NCBI GenBank assembly: GCA_900239685.1
Contig: OENT01000526.1
Location: forward strand, 39,649 to 103,648
From: Rotaria macrura
Taxonomy: Eukaryota; Rotifera; Eurotatoria; Philodinida; Philodinidae
Length of the DNA stretch: 64,000 nucleotides
Reading direction: 5' to 3'
The notes below the pieces were generated by a model, which saw nothing but the letters and a program-made list of their open reading frames with translations, was not told the DNA's origin and did no database searches. Positions 1 through 12,783 of this stretch are shown in pieces. Numbering within the stretch: the stretch's first letter is position 1; every line of letters starts with the position of its first letter. Made by a program: the position numbers and the translations under genes.

Positions 1-93
1 TTCATTCGAAAACGAGTTATTTTACGTCTTCTATCAAAAACTGAACACTGCAATCGTTCTTGATGCTTCATAATATTGTGAAAAATAATTGAA

Positions 94-881
94 ATGGGCA
101 ATGAAGATTCATTATGCGACGTTGATTATGATGAACATTTACTCATAGAGAAAAATAGATTGAAGAGCTTATGTCAATTATGATAAATGATGATTTGGCT
201 ATCTTAATTTATTTAAAACTTTTTCTCCAACATTGTCTTCTCAGATTTTAGATCTGGTAGTCAAAGAAAAACCTTGACTTTGAATATCTAATTATCATTT
301 GTTCATTTACAAGTCAATGTTTATTCTATCAATGTCGATTCAGATTTTGTCCTTGAATTGTCATGGCATATATATAGATGAGGAATTTTTCCAAGCTTTA
401 ATCTCAGACAGTGAATAGACGAATGAAATACGACAATTACTTATCACAGTGTTGATTTTAAACCTTTTAAAGCAAATATTTGATTATCACATTGAAAATG
501 TTACAACGTAAAATACAGAAATTCTTGGAAAACTTGTAACATAAGCATTTTTTTGTTCATTTGTCAACTATGATGTTCGTCATCAATGTTCAACTAATAT
601 CAAATTAATGACTAAGGTAAGGTATCACTAGAGTAATAAATTTAATAATGATGATGCTGATGACTATGCAGTGTGATGAAGAGAATACTATACGTATGAG
701 ATATTTGATCCTTGAAAGATGGAAAAATTTTGTAACTATCTATTTAAGTTGTGTAATACATGCCCCATGTTCATGTATTTTTTTTCTAATGCACTTTCTT
801 TATGTCACAAGAGACAATCGTATCAATATCATTCTTTTTTTTAATCATTATAGAGAAGAATTATACGTAATAGATCATGAA
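94..881 (+). pseudogene. Eroded or fragmented small coding region
   Basis: Several short, coding-looking pieces lie close together. At 94-183 an ATG opens a 29-codon frame beginning MGNEDSLCDVDYDEHLL and ending in TGA. At 332-418 a second ATG opens MSIQILSLNCHGIYIDEEFF and ends in TAG. The same frame then runs on to about 614 with only two more stops. An in-phase 55-base gap with GTAAGG and CAG borders (about 615-669) leads to an exon beginning CDEENTIRMRYLIL, which stays open to 881. The composition looks protein-like, but the in-frame stops argue for a decayed gene or for exons I cannot join. No family is recognised. It could also be chance in AT-rich DNA. Confidence 0.3.
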
Positions 882-2308
882 TGAAATGCTAAAAATGTTC
901 GATGTGTGATCATGTATGTGTATGAAGTAACACTATTGTATGAGTGAGCGAAAGAAAAAATAAGGACACATTTTGATAATAATCGTGAAAGAGAGCAACA
1001 TTATACTATATGACAAGATTCATGTGAATAAGTGAATCCAGAATAGTCTTCCTTGTTTTATGACAATAATATGCTTCATATGATTAAACAGCAGGTAAGT
1101 AGAAGAAATTAAAAACTATCCAGTATATTTATACGGTTCACATAATACAGATGATTGACGGAAGAGAATTATTAAATCAGCAAAATGTGTATGTAATCAA
1201 GGAGTAGTATAAGCATAGCTGAGCACGTCCAGACAAACACAGCGGGTGGCAGAACGAAGGCTACTAACGAAGGGACCGATGCTATTCATTGAATCAAGCA
1301 TAAAAAAAAGGAAAATGCCTCTGGTAGAATCATGAACCTTAATGAATTGTTTAGTAGCCTGACAGAAAAAAAGAAAATGCTGGTGAAGTAATATGATGAG
1401 ATTATGCGATTGTTATTACGTTACATTCATACAATTATGAATGTTGTTATCAAACTTGATATAAATGAGAAGGTTAAATCAGAAACAAACTATAAACAAA
1501 TCATTTGACTAAAACCATTTCTGTTTTTTTTTCTCCATTTTTTTTAGTTATTCATTTGTTTCGTCGTTTGTTTCCCTTATAGTATGTGTTTGTAATCGAT
1601 CAGATATAGATTGTTTGTAAATTCGTTCATTCAATTTACTGTGATTAAGTTATCCAGTTTGTACAATCCATATATCAATATCATCTCAAGTGTAATATTG
1701 TATCTTGATAAATAGAGAAGGCCTAGCAGATTCTTTTTGTTGTTTGAATTGATTGTATCTAGTGGTACAAGTAAGATACTAGAGTAAAAATATAATTGTC
1801 CCTTTCCTTGTATTTAAATAGGCGAACTAATTTCCTGCAACAAATACTTGATGTCCTTTTGCTTTCTTTCTTTCTATCGTTTTTTTTTGTCACCACAATC
1901 GGACAATCTCTACAGAGTGGTGTGCTATGTTGACTCATACACACGCCCTATGATATTAATAGTAGTATAGTAATGGTCATCTTCTTCTACAACAATTAAG
2001 AGAAAGAAAACGAAGTACTATAACAAACATGTTAGTACACTGTCAATCGATTGACAATTATACGTAAATTTATACAAGAACATTTCATATACGAGCACAA
2101 TATTCTTTTTCTTCTTTCCTTTGTTTTTAGTTTAAACGCATTTTAAATCACGTAAACTATTGCATTGTCTCATTCACTAGTCTCACTTCTATATTAGATA
2201 CTATGACATAGTGTCAACTGAATTTATAGTTAAACGAACATCAGCATATTGCATTGATTACCATTTTTGATCTGAATTGATTATCTTTCTCTTTCTTTCC
2301 AACAGAGA
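882..2308. other. Intergenic, upstream of the 2309 gene
   Basis: This is AT-rich sequence without a convincing gene. A patch at about 1220-1290 is richer in GC than its surroundings and could be a promoter or an untranslated exon. A splice-acceptor-like CAG lies at about 2302-2305, a few bases before the ATG at 2309, after a pyrimidine-rich run (TTTCTCTTTCTTTCC). The first exon may therefore be preceded by a 5'-UTR intron or a trans-splice site. Confidence 0.4.
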
Positions 2309-3665
2309 ATGCCAACAAAGTCATCATCGGATCGCTATTCAGCAGTTTCATCATCATCTACTTCTTCTACCTCATCAAGCAGTTGCTATAATAATAATAA
2401 CAATCACATTAATAACACTTTATCGCATACACCACGATCGTCGTCAACATTTCTACCGCTGCGTCCTGCTAAATCATCATTTCACTTGTCAAAATCAAAC
2501 ACTACCAATTATCATTCTATGCAATCACTGAAAGTTCAACAGCAAAATAAGACAAACCATACACCTGTTGCTCGCATATCTCCACTTGTTGTTAATCAAC
2601 AATTATCATCACATGAAATTTCCAAACAATGTGATAAAGATGAAAGTTGGCTTAGTTGTGAAGAACTTGAAACAATAGAAAAGCGTTTTACGGATTTATT
2701 ACAAGAAGCAACTCACAAAAAACCTATTGTTCTCAATAATTATCAACACCAAGATCAGCGAGCGAAGAGCTGTGATCGATTGGCTGTAGATGATGATGTT
2801 CAAGCAACAAATGTACCCAGTAGTAAGTTCTAGGCATCAAAGTCTATTGTGAAAGATAAGAAATTTTTAATATTTAGTTCCACGAAAGACTTTAGTTAGT
2901 AAAACAGAAGATGAAGATATCCACAGTCATGTACCGTTGCCCGCTTCACTAATCTATGATAATAATACACGTTCTCGTACTCAAACTCCTCGCCATTTTG
3001 TTCCGACATCTAATCGAACAGGTCTTTCTGCCAATGATATTCTTAAAGTCGAATCATCTTATCGAAGTATGGGTACTCAAGTATTTGCATGTCGTTGTCT
3101 ATGCGATCTGTACATAACAACAACTGAACGCTTAGCTAAACTTGAAGATTGGATTTTATTTCAACGTGGTTTACCTGTATGGTTACTTAATTCCGGTACA
3201 AATCCAAAACGTCAATCACACTTATCGTTAATTATAGCAGAACATGGTTCGGGCTTTCCAATATGGCAAGATACAATAAATGGATTTAGTGATGTTAAAC
3301 AAGCTCGTGCACAACATATAACATTTCGCTTATCAGATCGAATAACACTTGCCGTACTTCGTTTTAATGATTTATCAGCATCAAAAGAGTTCTATTCGTA
3401 TTATGAATCCATACGAAACGATAATCGCTATGAGCATTTATTTTCAACAATAGTATCAAATAGACATCATAGAAGTTCATCATGTGGATCTATATTAAGA
3501 AAGCGTCGAAAAAATCAAAATATTAATAAATCATCGATATCAAATCCATGTCAATTTCAACATATAACATGTTTACAAGTTAAAGATCGAATGCGTCTAG
3601 TATCGTTGGATCAATGTTTAATACCATCTCAAAATTATTCGAATCAACATATTTACGATAGATGA
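2309..3665 (+). CDS. Two-exon protein with an EVH1/PH-like conserved region
   Basis: Exon 1 is 2309-2822 and exon 2 is 2878-3665. They are joined in phase across a 55-base intron with GTAAGT and TTTAG borders. The result is 433 residues. The first 170 or so residues are low-complexity, rich in Ser, Asn and His. The conserved-looking part is residues of about 230-360: it begins near YRSMGTQVFACRCLCDLY and contains LEDWILFQRGLPVWLL, EHGSGFPIWQD and a final helix like LSASKEFYSYYESI. That order of strands followed by one helix resembles EVH1/PH-fold domains, but this is a shape argument, not a recognised family match. The C-terminus has a basic RKRRKNQN stretch. The ATG follows an acceptor-like CAG, so an upstream untranslated exon or trans-splicing is possible. 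Function is unknown; the gene itself is well supported by phase and composition. Confidence 0.8.
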
Positions 3666-3743
3666 AAATAATCGAAATGAACTGAGACATTGGATAAGAA
3701 TGTTCTATTGTTGAATTTCGATGTTGTTTTCTTTTCATCAAAC

Positions 3744-3769
3744 ATATATATATATATATATATATATAT
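3744..3769. repeat. (TA)n microsatellite
   Basis: About 13 uninterrupted TA units lie just downstream of the gene ending at 3665. A simple repeat; similar short TA tracts lie near 42150 and 59601. Confidence 0.9.
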
Positions 3770-5215
3770 GGACAGTATGAAGTGGAAAGAATCAACATTC
3801 AATTGATTTTTGTTGTAATGAGAAGAAGACAGCACAGTGTTCGACTTGGCTATATGCGTCGGTTATTTTAACATGTGAATAGTTTTCATTATTTTTGATT
3901 GATTACAATAGTATTGAGTAACATTCAGAAATAATCCATTAGTGTGACCTAAATATTTTACGTCAACATATATGATTTCATTTCGATTTATCATCTACTA
4001 TTTAGTTACTATTGACCTTGATTAAACATAACAGCTATCACAAGCTATAAAATAGAATAGAACGAAGAATAATGTATCTAGCAGAAATTAACAGGAAGAA
4101 AAATGACTATTTCTTTTTCTTTCTATATTTAAATTTGAAAAGATCGTTGAATAAAGATTTCATTTATAATCATTGGCGTTACTTTTATTGGTTACAGATT
4201 ATGAAATACCATGATTCTTGACAACTGTTGAAATATAAGACAAGAATATTTAGAGACATTGATCTGAATAGCCTTTATATACGTATTTTGGAGAATTAAT
4301 TCATTGTTAACGTGCCAAAATAAAAACATATCTGAATATGGAAAGGTTGATGCGACAATCATCATAAAATATATGTTTTGAAGCTCATTTATGGAAAAAC
4401 AAGTAAAATCGATTTATTCTAAATATAGCGGGAATAATGAAGATTCGAAGAAATACATACAAAATCCAGAATTAGTTGCAGATATGAGAATAGAATTGTA
4501 GTTGTTGTGGTTTTAACCTACGACCTGAATATCCAAGAACAATGACTTCGACATCGGAATCCTGCATGAAAACACTGGAAATCGCTGCAGCATGGAAGCA
4601 TTATTCCGGTCGGAAGCGGCCCAAATTTTTTCCAGTGGATTCCTGCTAACTTACTGTGCTTTCTGGCAGGAATCGACCGGAAATCACCGGAAAAAATACA
4701 GGAATTTCCTACCGTAATATTGCTTCTATGAAATAATTATAATATCTCGGAACTGGCCGTTTCCACTCCGGAATGTTTCACCTGAGATTATAAAGTTATG
4801 TGAAAGATTATTTAAGCTCGTGTTTACAACATTCTGAAGTCTGTCAGTGCCAATGGAGCACTGAAATTCCTCAGTTTATCCATTTGTCTACACCGATGCA
4901 CATCTTATGCATTTATTTTTACAAATCCAGACTCAAACAAGTAGGTTATCAATATAAAAAATTGATATATTTATTAGTAATTTAACTTGCAACTGATTTA
5001 TCATTAAATATCATACTTTTCTATGATGTTTCTTTACTTAGCTAGAAGACACATAGTTATGTTAACTGTTAACTTGGCTCCTATTTCATTATTAAAGTAC
5101 TATCCTTTTTAGACCCGATTTTTTTCAAGCTATATGAAAGAACAAGTTAAGATATACAGTATGCTTTAACTTGAGTATAAGCATTTTTATTATTTGTTCA
5201 CAAATAAAAAAACAT
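3770..5215. other. Intergenic, with a GC-richer repeat-like patch
   Basis: Mostly AT-rich with no gene seen. The stretch 4515-4770 stands out in base composition and repeats the word CCGGAAAT or CCGGAAT several times in both orientations. It looks like a decayed non-autonomous repeat, but no clear terminal inverted repeat or target duplication can be defined. Confidence 0.4.
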
Positions 5216-6802
5216 CTATTCTGGAGGTGGAATTTTGAATTCTGCCATTAATTGTTGAACCATCTGAGGAGTGATACTTATTCCATTCGACGCTAATTTC
5301 CAGATTTTTTTGGCATAATCGGCATATCTCTCCTCCATTTCAACGTCATCCTGAAACGAAAAATAAATCATTATAAATAAATTTTGACGAAATCTATTTC
5401 GAGCTTACTCATGTGACAAAACGAGCCCTAGTTATGGCATGACAAACCTCTCTAGTGGCCTTTTTTAGTAAAATCTTCAGAGAGTTCTTTCGAGCATCCT
5501 AGAAAATTTTCATCTTGACTCTCGGACGGCTATTCTAACTATAATAGATTTGAGTTGAAATGATAAACAATATGTTAAATCTAGTATATTATGTTCTTTG
5601 TCGAGGCAACAAGTTTTAAAATAAATGACCTGGCAGTTGAGACTTAGAAAAAAAAAAGAAAAGACCTACTCTTTTCTTCTTCATCGACAGACAATACACA
5701 AAAAGGAACCAATGAAGATATGTATTTTAAAAAAATTTGAATATTGCTTATTTGTAGTTTTATGAGTTGATAACACTGATAGCCCTGTCACAAAATTCGA
5801 CCTGTTTTTCTAGACGTAAATATGATGAAAAAAATTCATAGAAAACTACATCACAGTATATTTTTATGAAACAATTTTTCTATGATCAATAATGTAGTCT
5901 AGTTGCTAGAATGGGTTCGATCATCAATATAAAATCATAATAGAACACTGTATAAAACTTCAGTTTCGTTAGATTCAAAAAAACAATTCTGAATTTCAAT
6001 TCTCTTCAAATACATTATACCAGCCATACATGTTGAATATCGATACTTAAAAGAGAAACCGAATTTCAATAATACTTTACATAGAAAAAATCACTTTCAA
6101 AAACAATTTGAGAAAAATCATATCTTCAGAATATTGTCAGCCTTGGATCTCTTGAAAGTGTATTACAAAGTGAGTGTTAAAAAATTAGAAAAAAAACAAT
6201 CAAAGTTTGTTTTGATTATATGAAATGAGAGAATTGATTATCAACAAAATGAAATGCTACCGAATCACACAGAATTGACGTTTTTGACATTTCTAAACAC
6301 TTATGTGGTTTCAGTTTAAAAAAATCTTGTGAACTACTCAAAGATATTTCATTCCAAAGAGGATAATCAATTGCTCCGTCTACTAGAATAATCAAACGAT
6401 CTTTTTAGTTTGAATGCTAAAAAGTGAAAAGAATACGTTTTAGATCTTCGAAAAATGCTCGATAATATTGACACTCTTCGTGCAGAATGAAATCCGTTTA
6501 ACTTCGAATCGTTGTTCGAAACAAATTTTTCTATTCAATTTGTTTTTCCTGAAATATTTAAACGAATTAAGACTAGAAAAATCAAATCGAAATTAGATCG
6601 ATATGATCAATTTTTGAGATCCATACATGTGACATGAAAGTATATTTCATTTTAAGTCAATGAAACTAAAAATAATTGAACTCCGTGGAGCTTTCTAACT
6701 CAATTTTTCTGATTACGCTACCTAATTCTTGTCACTCAGATAAAATACAAAAACATTGACATATCTATCTATGTTCATCCTTACTTTTATCTGTTCAGCC
6801 AT
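5216..6802 (-). CDS. Small two-exon protein, 50 residues, family unknown
   Basis: Exon 1 (6785-6802) encodes MAEQIK and is followed by a GTAAGG donor. Exon 2 (5216-5350) follows a TTTTTCGTTTCAG acceptor and encodes 44 residues starting DDVEMEERYADYAKKIWKLA and ending KIPPPE, then TAG. The two exons join in phase 0. The 50-residue product has an acidic N-terminal part, a predicted helix carrying YAKKIWKL, and a short segment SITPQMVQQLMAEF before a Pro-rich end. It has no signal peptide or membrane segment. The 1.43-kb intron is long for this locus, so further or alternative exons could hide in 5351-6784. Exon 2 is strongly coding-like; exon 1 is short and less certain. I do not recognise the family. 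Confidence 0.6.
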
Positions 6803-7018
6803 GTTAGAATGTTGTGAAAGGATAAATAATAAGTATACTCATATAACATATACCTGCTTATATATGCCATTTCGGACTAACATGTGAGAGAAGTGGACGA
6901 GAATAATAGATTTTTTCCTTCTCATTGTTCTATCTTATATGAATATGAATAGCAGCAGAGGTCAAATGAAAGAAGAAAAATTAAATGTGAAAACTTCGGA
7001 CTTATGTCCGAGAGTTAT

Positions 7019-7549
7019 GTGTACTTCAAAAAGTGAATGAGACAAATCAGTCATTCTAGAATGTGTGCACGGATGAAGTATCTTGGTAAACCTTTTTGGG
7101 AAACTCCAAAACTACTGATCATCTCAGGCATATCTAGGCAATTTTGTTTCTAGATGCAGTTTTTGTGCATTTGAGACCTTTTTGCAGCCAATGTTTTGTT
7201 AGAAAGCTGCGATTTGGTTGAAAACTAATATCAGATTCGGAATCAGCGTTAAAAACTGAGACACTTTACATAAGTTGTGAATAATTCTGAGAAAAAGTTG
7301 TTTTTGAAAAAATCCCTGTACCCCACCTCAGGGATTGCTTGGTGAAAACTGACAATTTTTTCAATAACTCAGCCATTTCTCGACGGATCCTTCTCATCTT
7401 CGAACTTGACCTAGATATTGATGAGAAAATTCTGTGCACAAAATTTCAGCTTAATCGAATGTATTTGTAAAGAGTTATCGAATAAACGGACGGCCGGCCG
7501 GAGGGACACACTGACCGATTTTAGTAGTGTACTCACTTTTTGAGTACAC
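7019..7549. mobile_element. Non-autonomous TIR element (MITE-like), about 530 bases
   Basis: The left end starts GTGTACTTCAAAAAGTGA. The reverse complement of the right end reads GTGTACTCAAAAAGTGAGT. After the first bases the two ends stay similar, with AATC..GTCA shared. The right end also contains GGACGGCCGGCCGGAGGGA (7490-7507), far richer in GC than its surroundings. Short frames across the element (e.g. 7475-7675, minus) are not convincing genes, so it appears to be non-coding. No target-site duplication was resolved. Confidence 0.5.
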
Positions 7550-9193
7550 AAAAATATTTACATAGAATTTTATATGAAGCAAGAATATAGACGCAAAATA
7601 ATGAACAATGAAATCTTTAAATACAAATTCGAAGAAACCTATAGCATAGATAGGAATTCGAACTATTTTTCTCATAAATAGTTTTATTTCTTATTTTTTT
7701 TTCTCTGGATTTTAAACAAACAATATCAAATGATAAATATTTTACAAATACAAATAGAAGATATAGATATCTTTGTTTGTTACTTTTTCAAGTAAAAAAT
7801 TAACGTATTTAAGTTGTTTTCTTTTATTTGAAGAGAAATACTAAAATGTGTTAAAATGATTCTTATGAATTTAATTTATTTTTATTACAATATTCTATCA
7901 AAAACAATTCACAGATGTCTTTTCTCGAAACTGATTTTATGAATTACTGTCTGTAACTTATTCCGTTTTGGTGAAACTAGTGAAGGCGAATTAAACGAGA
8001 AAACAAATTTAGCATATGATATGTCACATGTTCACACACGAATAGTATAACAGTTTTTGTAAGATAGTATTTAATGTTTTACTAAACTAACTTTAACGAT
8101 AATCATAACCCATCCTATCGGTTTCTTTTTCCTACAACAGAGCTGCACCGCTAATTAGCATGACAACGTTTTTATTTTTTCTACTTTTAAAACTTTTTAA
8201 TGTGATTCATTCGATTGAGTTTAAATGTTTTCTTGGTCAGAAAGTGGTTCCGAATCTATCTATAATTCACACCGGCGAATAATTATCACTGGGATCCCAA
8301 GTCAAAATCTGTCGAATCAGGACCCAATAATTTGAAGATTAAATGTATCACGTCATAAGCAACAAATTGTTTAACTTTATGCGTTTATTAAAAATTTTCT
8401 TAAGCTCTGTATGTATATATAATCGGTAGAATATAACGAATAGGCGGTTTTTATTTAAAGCTATTCAAGCATTTAGTAACGATTTGAAAACGTGCCATTG
8501 AATTCTTTGAATTGAGAACTTAATTTTCTACGAAGTAGTTACTTTATGTTTTTCGAACCAGTATTCATATTGACCTAAAATTTTAAACATCAGAATCTCA
8601 AATATACAACTGCGAATAATTTTTGAAAAAAATCCACGGAAATGATATGAACTACTAAGTTTTAAGACCATTCTACTGAAATTCTCATAAAAAACGAGCA
8701 ATACAGAATATAAAAATTCCGTTCAGAAAAAATTTGTGTACAGATATTGAATTTAATTTGAAACCAGTCAGAGCTCTCTACATCGTGCTTGGACGAAGTT
8801 ATATCGATTCTTCTGATGATCAAAAATGACCTATGCATCCGCTGAAAACACGGTCTACTATCACAAATCGAGTTGAAATTTTTATCAGAATCACTCATCC
8901 CTGCGGATTTCCGCATAAAAGGGCCACTATAATTGGAGAATCGTTTCTGAATGAGGGGGCGGGGATGTGATTGGTTCAATGTTCAACCCATACATATTTA
9001 TGGAGAGAGAACTCTGTGCTCATGTAAGTAAGAGTTATTAATAAAATTTGCTGGTATATAGTCTCAAAATTTTTAGGCTAAGAATAAAATCACAGCAATT
9101 TTTCTCAAAAAATTACATTATTCGTCATTCGTTAATATATCAAATAAACAAAGGAAAACTAAAGAATTTCAGAGACTTCTTAATATATTACCT
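7550..9193. other. Intergenic, no gene supported
   Basis: AT-rich sequence. One 105-codon frame on the minus strand (8662-8979) stays open but shows no domain, no exon partner and no family resemblance, so it is not called. Confidence 0.4.
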
Positions 9194-9256
9194 CCCAGGA
9201 GATTCAATCCCAACGTCGGAACCGAACGGGTCCGACATTGGATTTAATCACCTGGG
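9194..9256. repeat. CCCAGG-ended miniature hairpin element
   Basis: A 63-base imperfect palindrome begins CCCAGGAGATTCAATCCCA and ends with the inverse, TGGATTTAATCACCTGGG. Its centre is ACGTCGGAACCGAACGGGTC, GC-rich in AT-rich surroundings. The same termini and the word GATTCAATC recur in the larger element at 59217-59522, so this looks like a minimal member of one dispersed family. Confidence 0.6.
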
Positions 9257-10754
9257 TTTTTATTTTCTTCACAAAAACATATCAAAAGCCGTCATTTTGT
9301 GTTCCAATGATCTCGAAAACTAAAATCTCACATAATACTCGTCCAAACACAAGATGCAAGTATTGAAATCTATAGTTAAAATCATCATTTGTTTTTCACA
9401 TGTTCCGTAAGAACGATCTGTTAGCTAACAAGTAGTGTCCTTCGAATACACTTTTTTTGAGAAGTTAACCGATATAAATTGTTCTTCATCATATACATAT
9501 GATAGTTATACTTTTAGTTTCATAATGAGGACATTGAATGATTTAGTTGTGTTTTTACAAAATACAATAGAGACCAGAACTCATACTATTTAATACTGAG
9601 CTAGGCAAGTAAAATCAAGTTCAGTCTGTCTTGAAGTCACGTTAGAAAGGAAATAGTCTTGATAAAAAATATAATACAAAACAGTTTTTGCTCAAAATAC
9701 TGATCAACAGCTAAAACGTTGTAGGAACATACTACACCAGAAAAAATTCTATTTTCACATCGCTAGAATTGAGACGACAACCTTTCGTTCATTATGAAAA
9801 TTGATCGTCTTTCTTGTTAACTTTTGTCAGGTTTTGTACCTCAACGATATGGCATTTTAAGCCGACAAAAACAAACTTTTTATATCATCATTTCAGTATG
9901 ATATCGACATCTTTCTTATGTTCTTCGATGGCGAATAGTGTTCAGATACTAATGAATGATTTTGAACAATACGCTCATTAAAGAAAGCAAAATAATCTTT
10001 TCTATTGAGATTGAGATAATGAAAAAAACTTCGTCTGATGTCTTAAATAGAAGTGAAGTTTTTAATAAATCTATTTTTTACAGAACTTTAGGTTTTGCAA
10101 TTCGAATATATTGATATCACCAGAAAGCTTATATCTTGTTGGTTTATACATAGCATATACAATACATCTAACACTATAGAAAGTAGAGTGCAAGAAAATT
10201 GATCAAACACAATTCTCATCATTGTTTTTCTTTGAAATTGCAAGGTGCTTTCTCAACGAAACGTATTATTAAATATTTGAGTCTTTGGAAAGTGTTTTGA
10301 ACGAAATGTTTCTACGCAGCTTTATAGCTGATGCTTTTCTCTGTCGAAAGAGAAAACCAGTGACTATACATGATGGGTTGTTATCATGCCAAGTTCAAAA
10401 CAAAATCTATACAGAACTTTTGTACCACTCATTATCTCCACGATACATGAATAGTTTCAAGATAAACATATTTGGGTAATAGTACGAGAGAATGAAGTTG
10501 TCTTAGAGTTATAACTAACATATTGAATATTGACTTCTGTCAAAAAAATTTGGAAAAACGACAACTTGATCAACTTTCTACCACTATCAACAACGTAGGG
10601 AATATTATATCGAGTGATTGAGGCACTGTTTAGTGCAAAATTTTACTCTGTTTGAATCTATTGAGTAGTCTTAAAATTCTTCGTTCATGATATTGAATAT
10701 GGATGGTTTCATCGGTGGATACTACATGTTAATGTTTTCTCATTAATCAACTCA
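9257..10754. other. Intergenic, no gene supported
   Basis: AT-rich. A 64-codon frame at 10285-10479 has no exon partners and no recognisable motif. Confidence 0.4.
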
Positions 10755-11240
10755 GGTGAAAAAATCAGCCGTAAGATCTTGGGATCAGAAGTTTAATCGT
10801 GCATGATTTTGTAATATTAGGCGGAAATCATACGAAAAATCGTGGTCTCAAAAATCTTACATCAATTCGTACTGTAAGATACTTGTAAGATTTTACTTCC
10901 GCAAAAGATTTTCTATGATCTTATAATCATATCTGACAGAGCAAAATGATCTTTCAAAAATCTTAGAGTCAGACTTCTAAGACAACAATATCTCGCACGA
11001 TTCTTTGTCTGATTTTACAACATCATTCAAGATCAGATGCAGAATCTTTTCATATACTAACATTTGATTATCTAACGTGGGACAGTCTACAACAAAATAA
11101 AGTCAATTTACGGTATATTCTGTGTCAAAAATTTTACGCCATAAATTATCTATACGATCTTGTAAGAATCATACATTAAGACTTGGAATAAATTTTGCCG
11201 ATACCAAGATTTTTCGACGACTTCCATCAGAGATGCAATC
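10755..11240. repeat. Diverged copy of the AAGATCTTG-rich MITE family
   Basis: Words such as TAAGATCTTG, ATCTTACA, AAAAATCGTGGTCTC and CAAGATCAGATGCAGAATC recur in both orientations. The last matches the element at 60179-60714 closely, and AAAATCGTGGTCTC matches its AAAATCGTCGTCTC. Mutations interrupt most words, so the copy looks older than those at 60-62 kb. Its exact ends are unclear. Confidence 0.5.
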
Positions 11241-12783
11241 ATAATGTTTGGCTGTTGTTTCATCCAGGAATCTTTTCACCAAATATGCATTAATCAGTTT
11301 ACTTATTTGCTGGTTTTTTATTATAAAATCTATCTGAATTCTAATCGATGATTCTCCTAGGCGTTAAATATGAAGTGTTTCGTGCGTTTTTGTCAGTTAA
11401 CACAGTGATTCAAAATACAATTTCTTAACTATTTAATTGGAAATAATCAGCACATTTTCAATTATGTGTCTCTTTATGTTACAAACATAAACAAGACAAC
11501 AATACTCGATCAAAGTTCTACCTCTACTAGGTAATTCCTGGTTTCCTTTCTGAGGTTTTTCGAGTACAACTCGACAAAAAGTTATCAAACTGTCAAGATA
11601 GATAAACATGTATGGGTATAACAAACAATTGTCACACATTCAAAATTTCCAGATGCCTAGTTGAACAAGATATGGAGTTTTCAAAAACCGAAAATGGTTC
11701 GAAGTTCTTCTCTTCGCACAAAACTTGATACTTTTTTGAGCTTCTATGTTTCTTACGTGACAGCTAAGGTCAAATTAAAGCACGCATGTTTTTTTCTCTT
11801 ACAAAAATGTTGTTCCTAGAAGCTCAGCAAACTAAAAACACTGTGAAAAAAATGTAGACTTCAATTTAATGAAAGCATTTATTTAAAAAACTTGAAATCG
11901 ATTGGGCATATTGTGTGAAAGAAAACCTTCGATATTTTCTTCCGAAGCTGACTTTGAGAAAAATGAAAATCAAATTTTCCCCCCAACCAAACAGATCGGA
12001 AACCGTTCATGTTCAATGATGTTAGAAGTATTAGAATCATATTTGAAGTTCTTTTCGAATAAGAAATAATTGCTATCTTTAGAACAATTTTCTATACAAT
12101 AGAATAATCGTAGAGTCAGTTTTTCGCTATGGATTTTGAGTGCTAGATTTAATAAATCAACTAACTTCCAATGAAGATCGATCGTTTATATGGCATTTGA
12201 CATAGCTTAGTGTGAAGCTATATTAACGATGAAAATGCAATCATAAAAAAACTTTTAATTTTCATGTTCAGAAACGCCAGGTATGTTTCTTTAAAATTGT
12301 CCTAATCTTATTGAAATCTATTTGAAGTTGGAATATAGAATTCAATGATGTTTAACAATTACGAATAATTAGTTACTGTTTAAACAATGTCGTTTCAAAT
12401 ATTTTCGTAGTAGATTGTTACGGGAAGACTATTAAACAATTTGATCAATTATGATTGAATATTCTTGTTCATGAATTTTTCGATGCAAGACTGAATTTTT
12501 TTAAATACTGCTACAAATATTTCTGAAATCCGCAATAAACTATGCTCGATATCTGTTGAAAATAATACGAAATAAAATAAGTCAATTTTGGATTTGAATA
12601 CCGTTTGTAACGTGAAAATTAGACGATAGCGACGTTCACCGAGAAATGAGATTGAACTTCTCGAACGTATCTTTTGCCAGTATCGAAGTTGCAAGTGATC
12701 CCTTCGGACGAGAAAATCATCATACTATTCTATTGGATTTCTCTACTTATGATTTCGTCAATAAATTCTACAATATAGTGGTA
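11241..12783. other. Intergenic, no gene supported
   Basis: AT-rich sequence with only short chance frames (11433-11639 and 12449-12694, minus), neither supported by exon structure or motif. Confidence 0.4.

Noticed and set aside
8662..8979. 105-codon minus-strand frame
   Set aside because: No motif, no exon partner and no family resemblance; compatible with chance.
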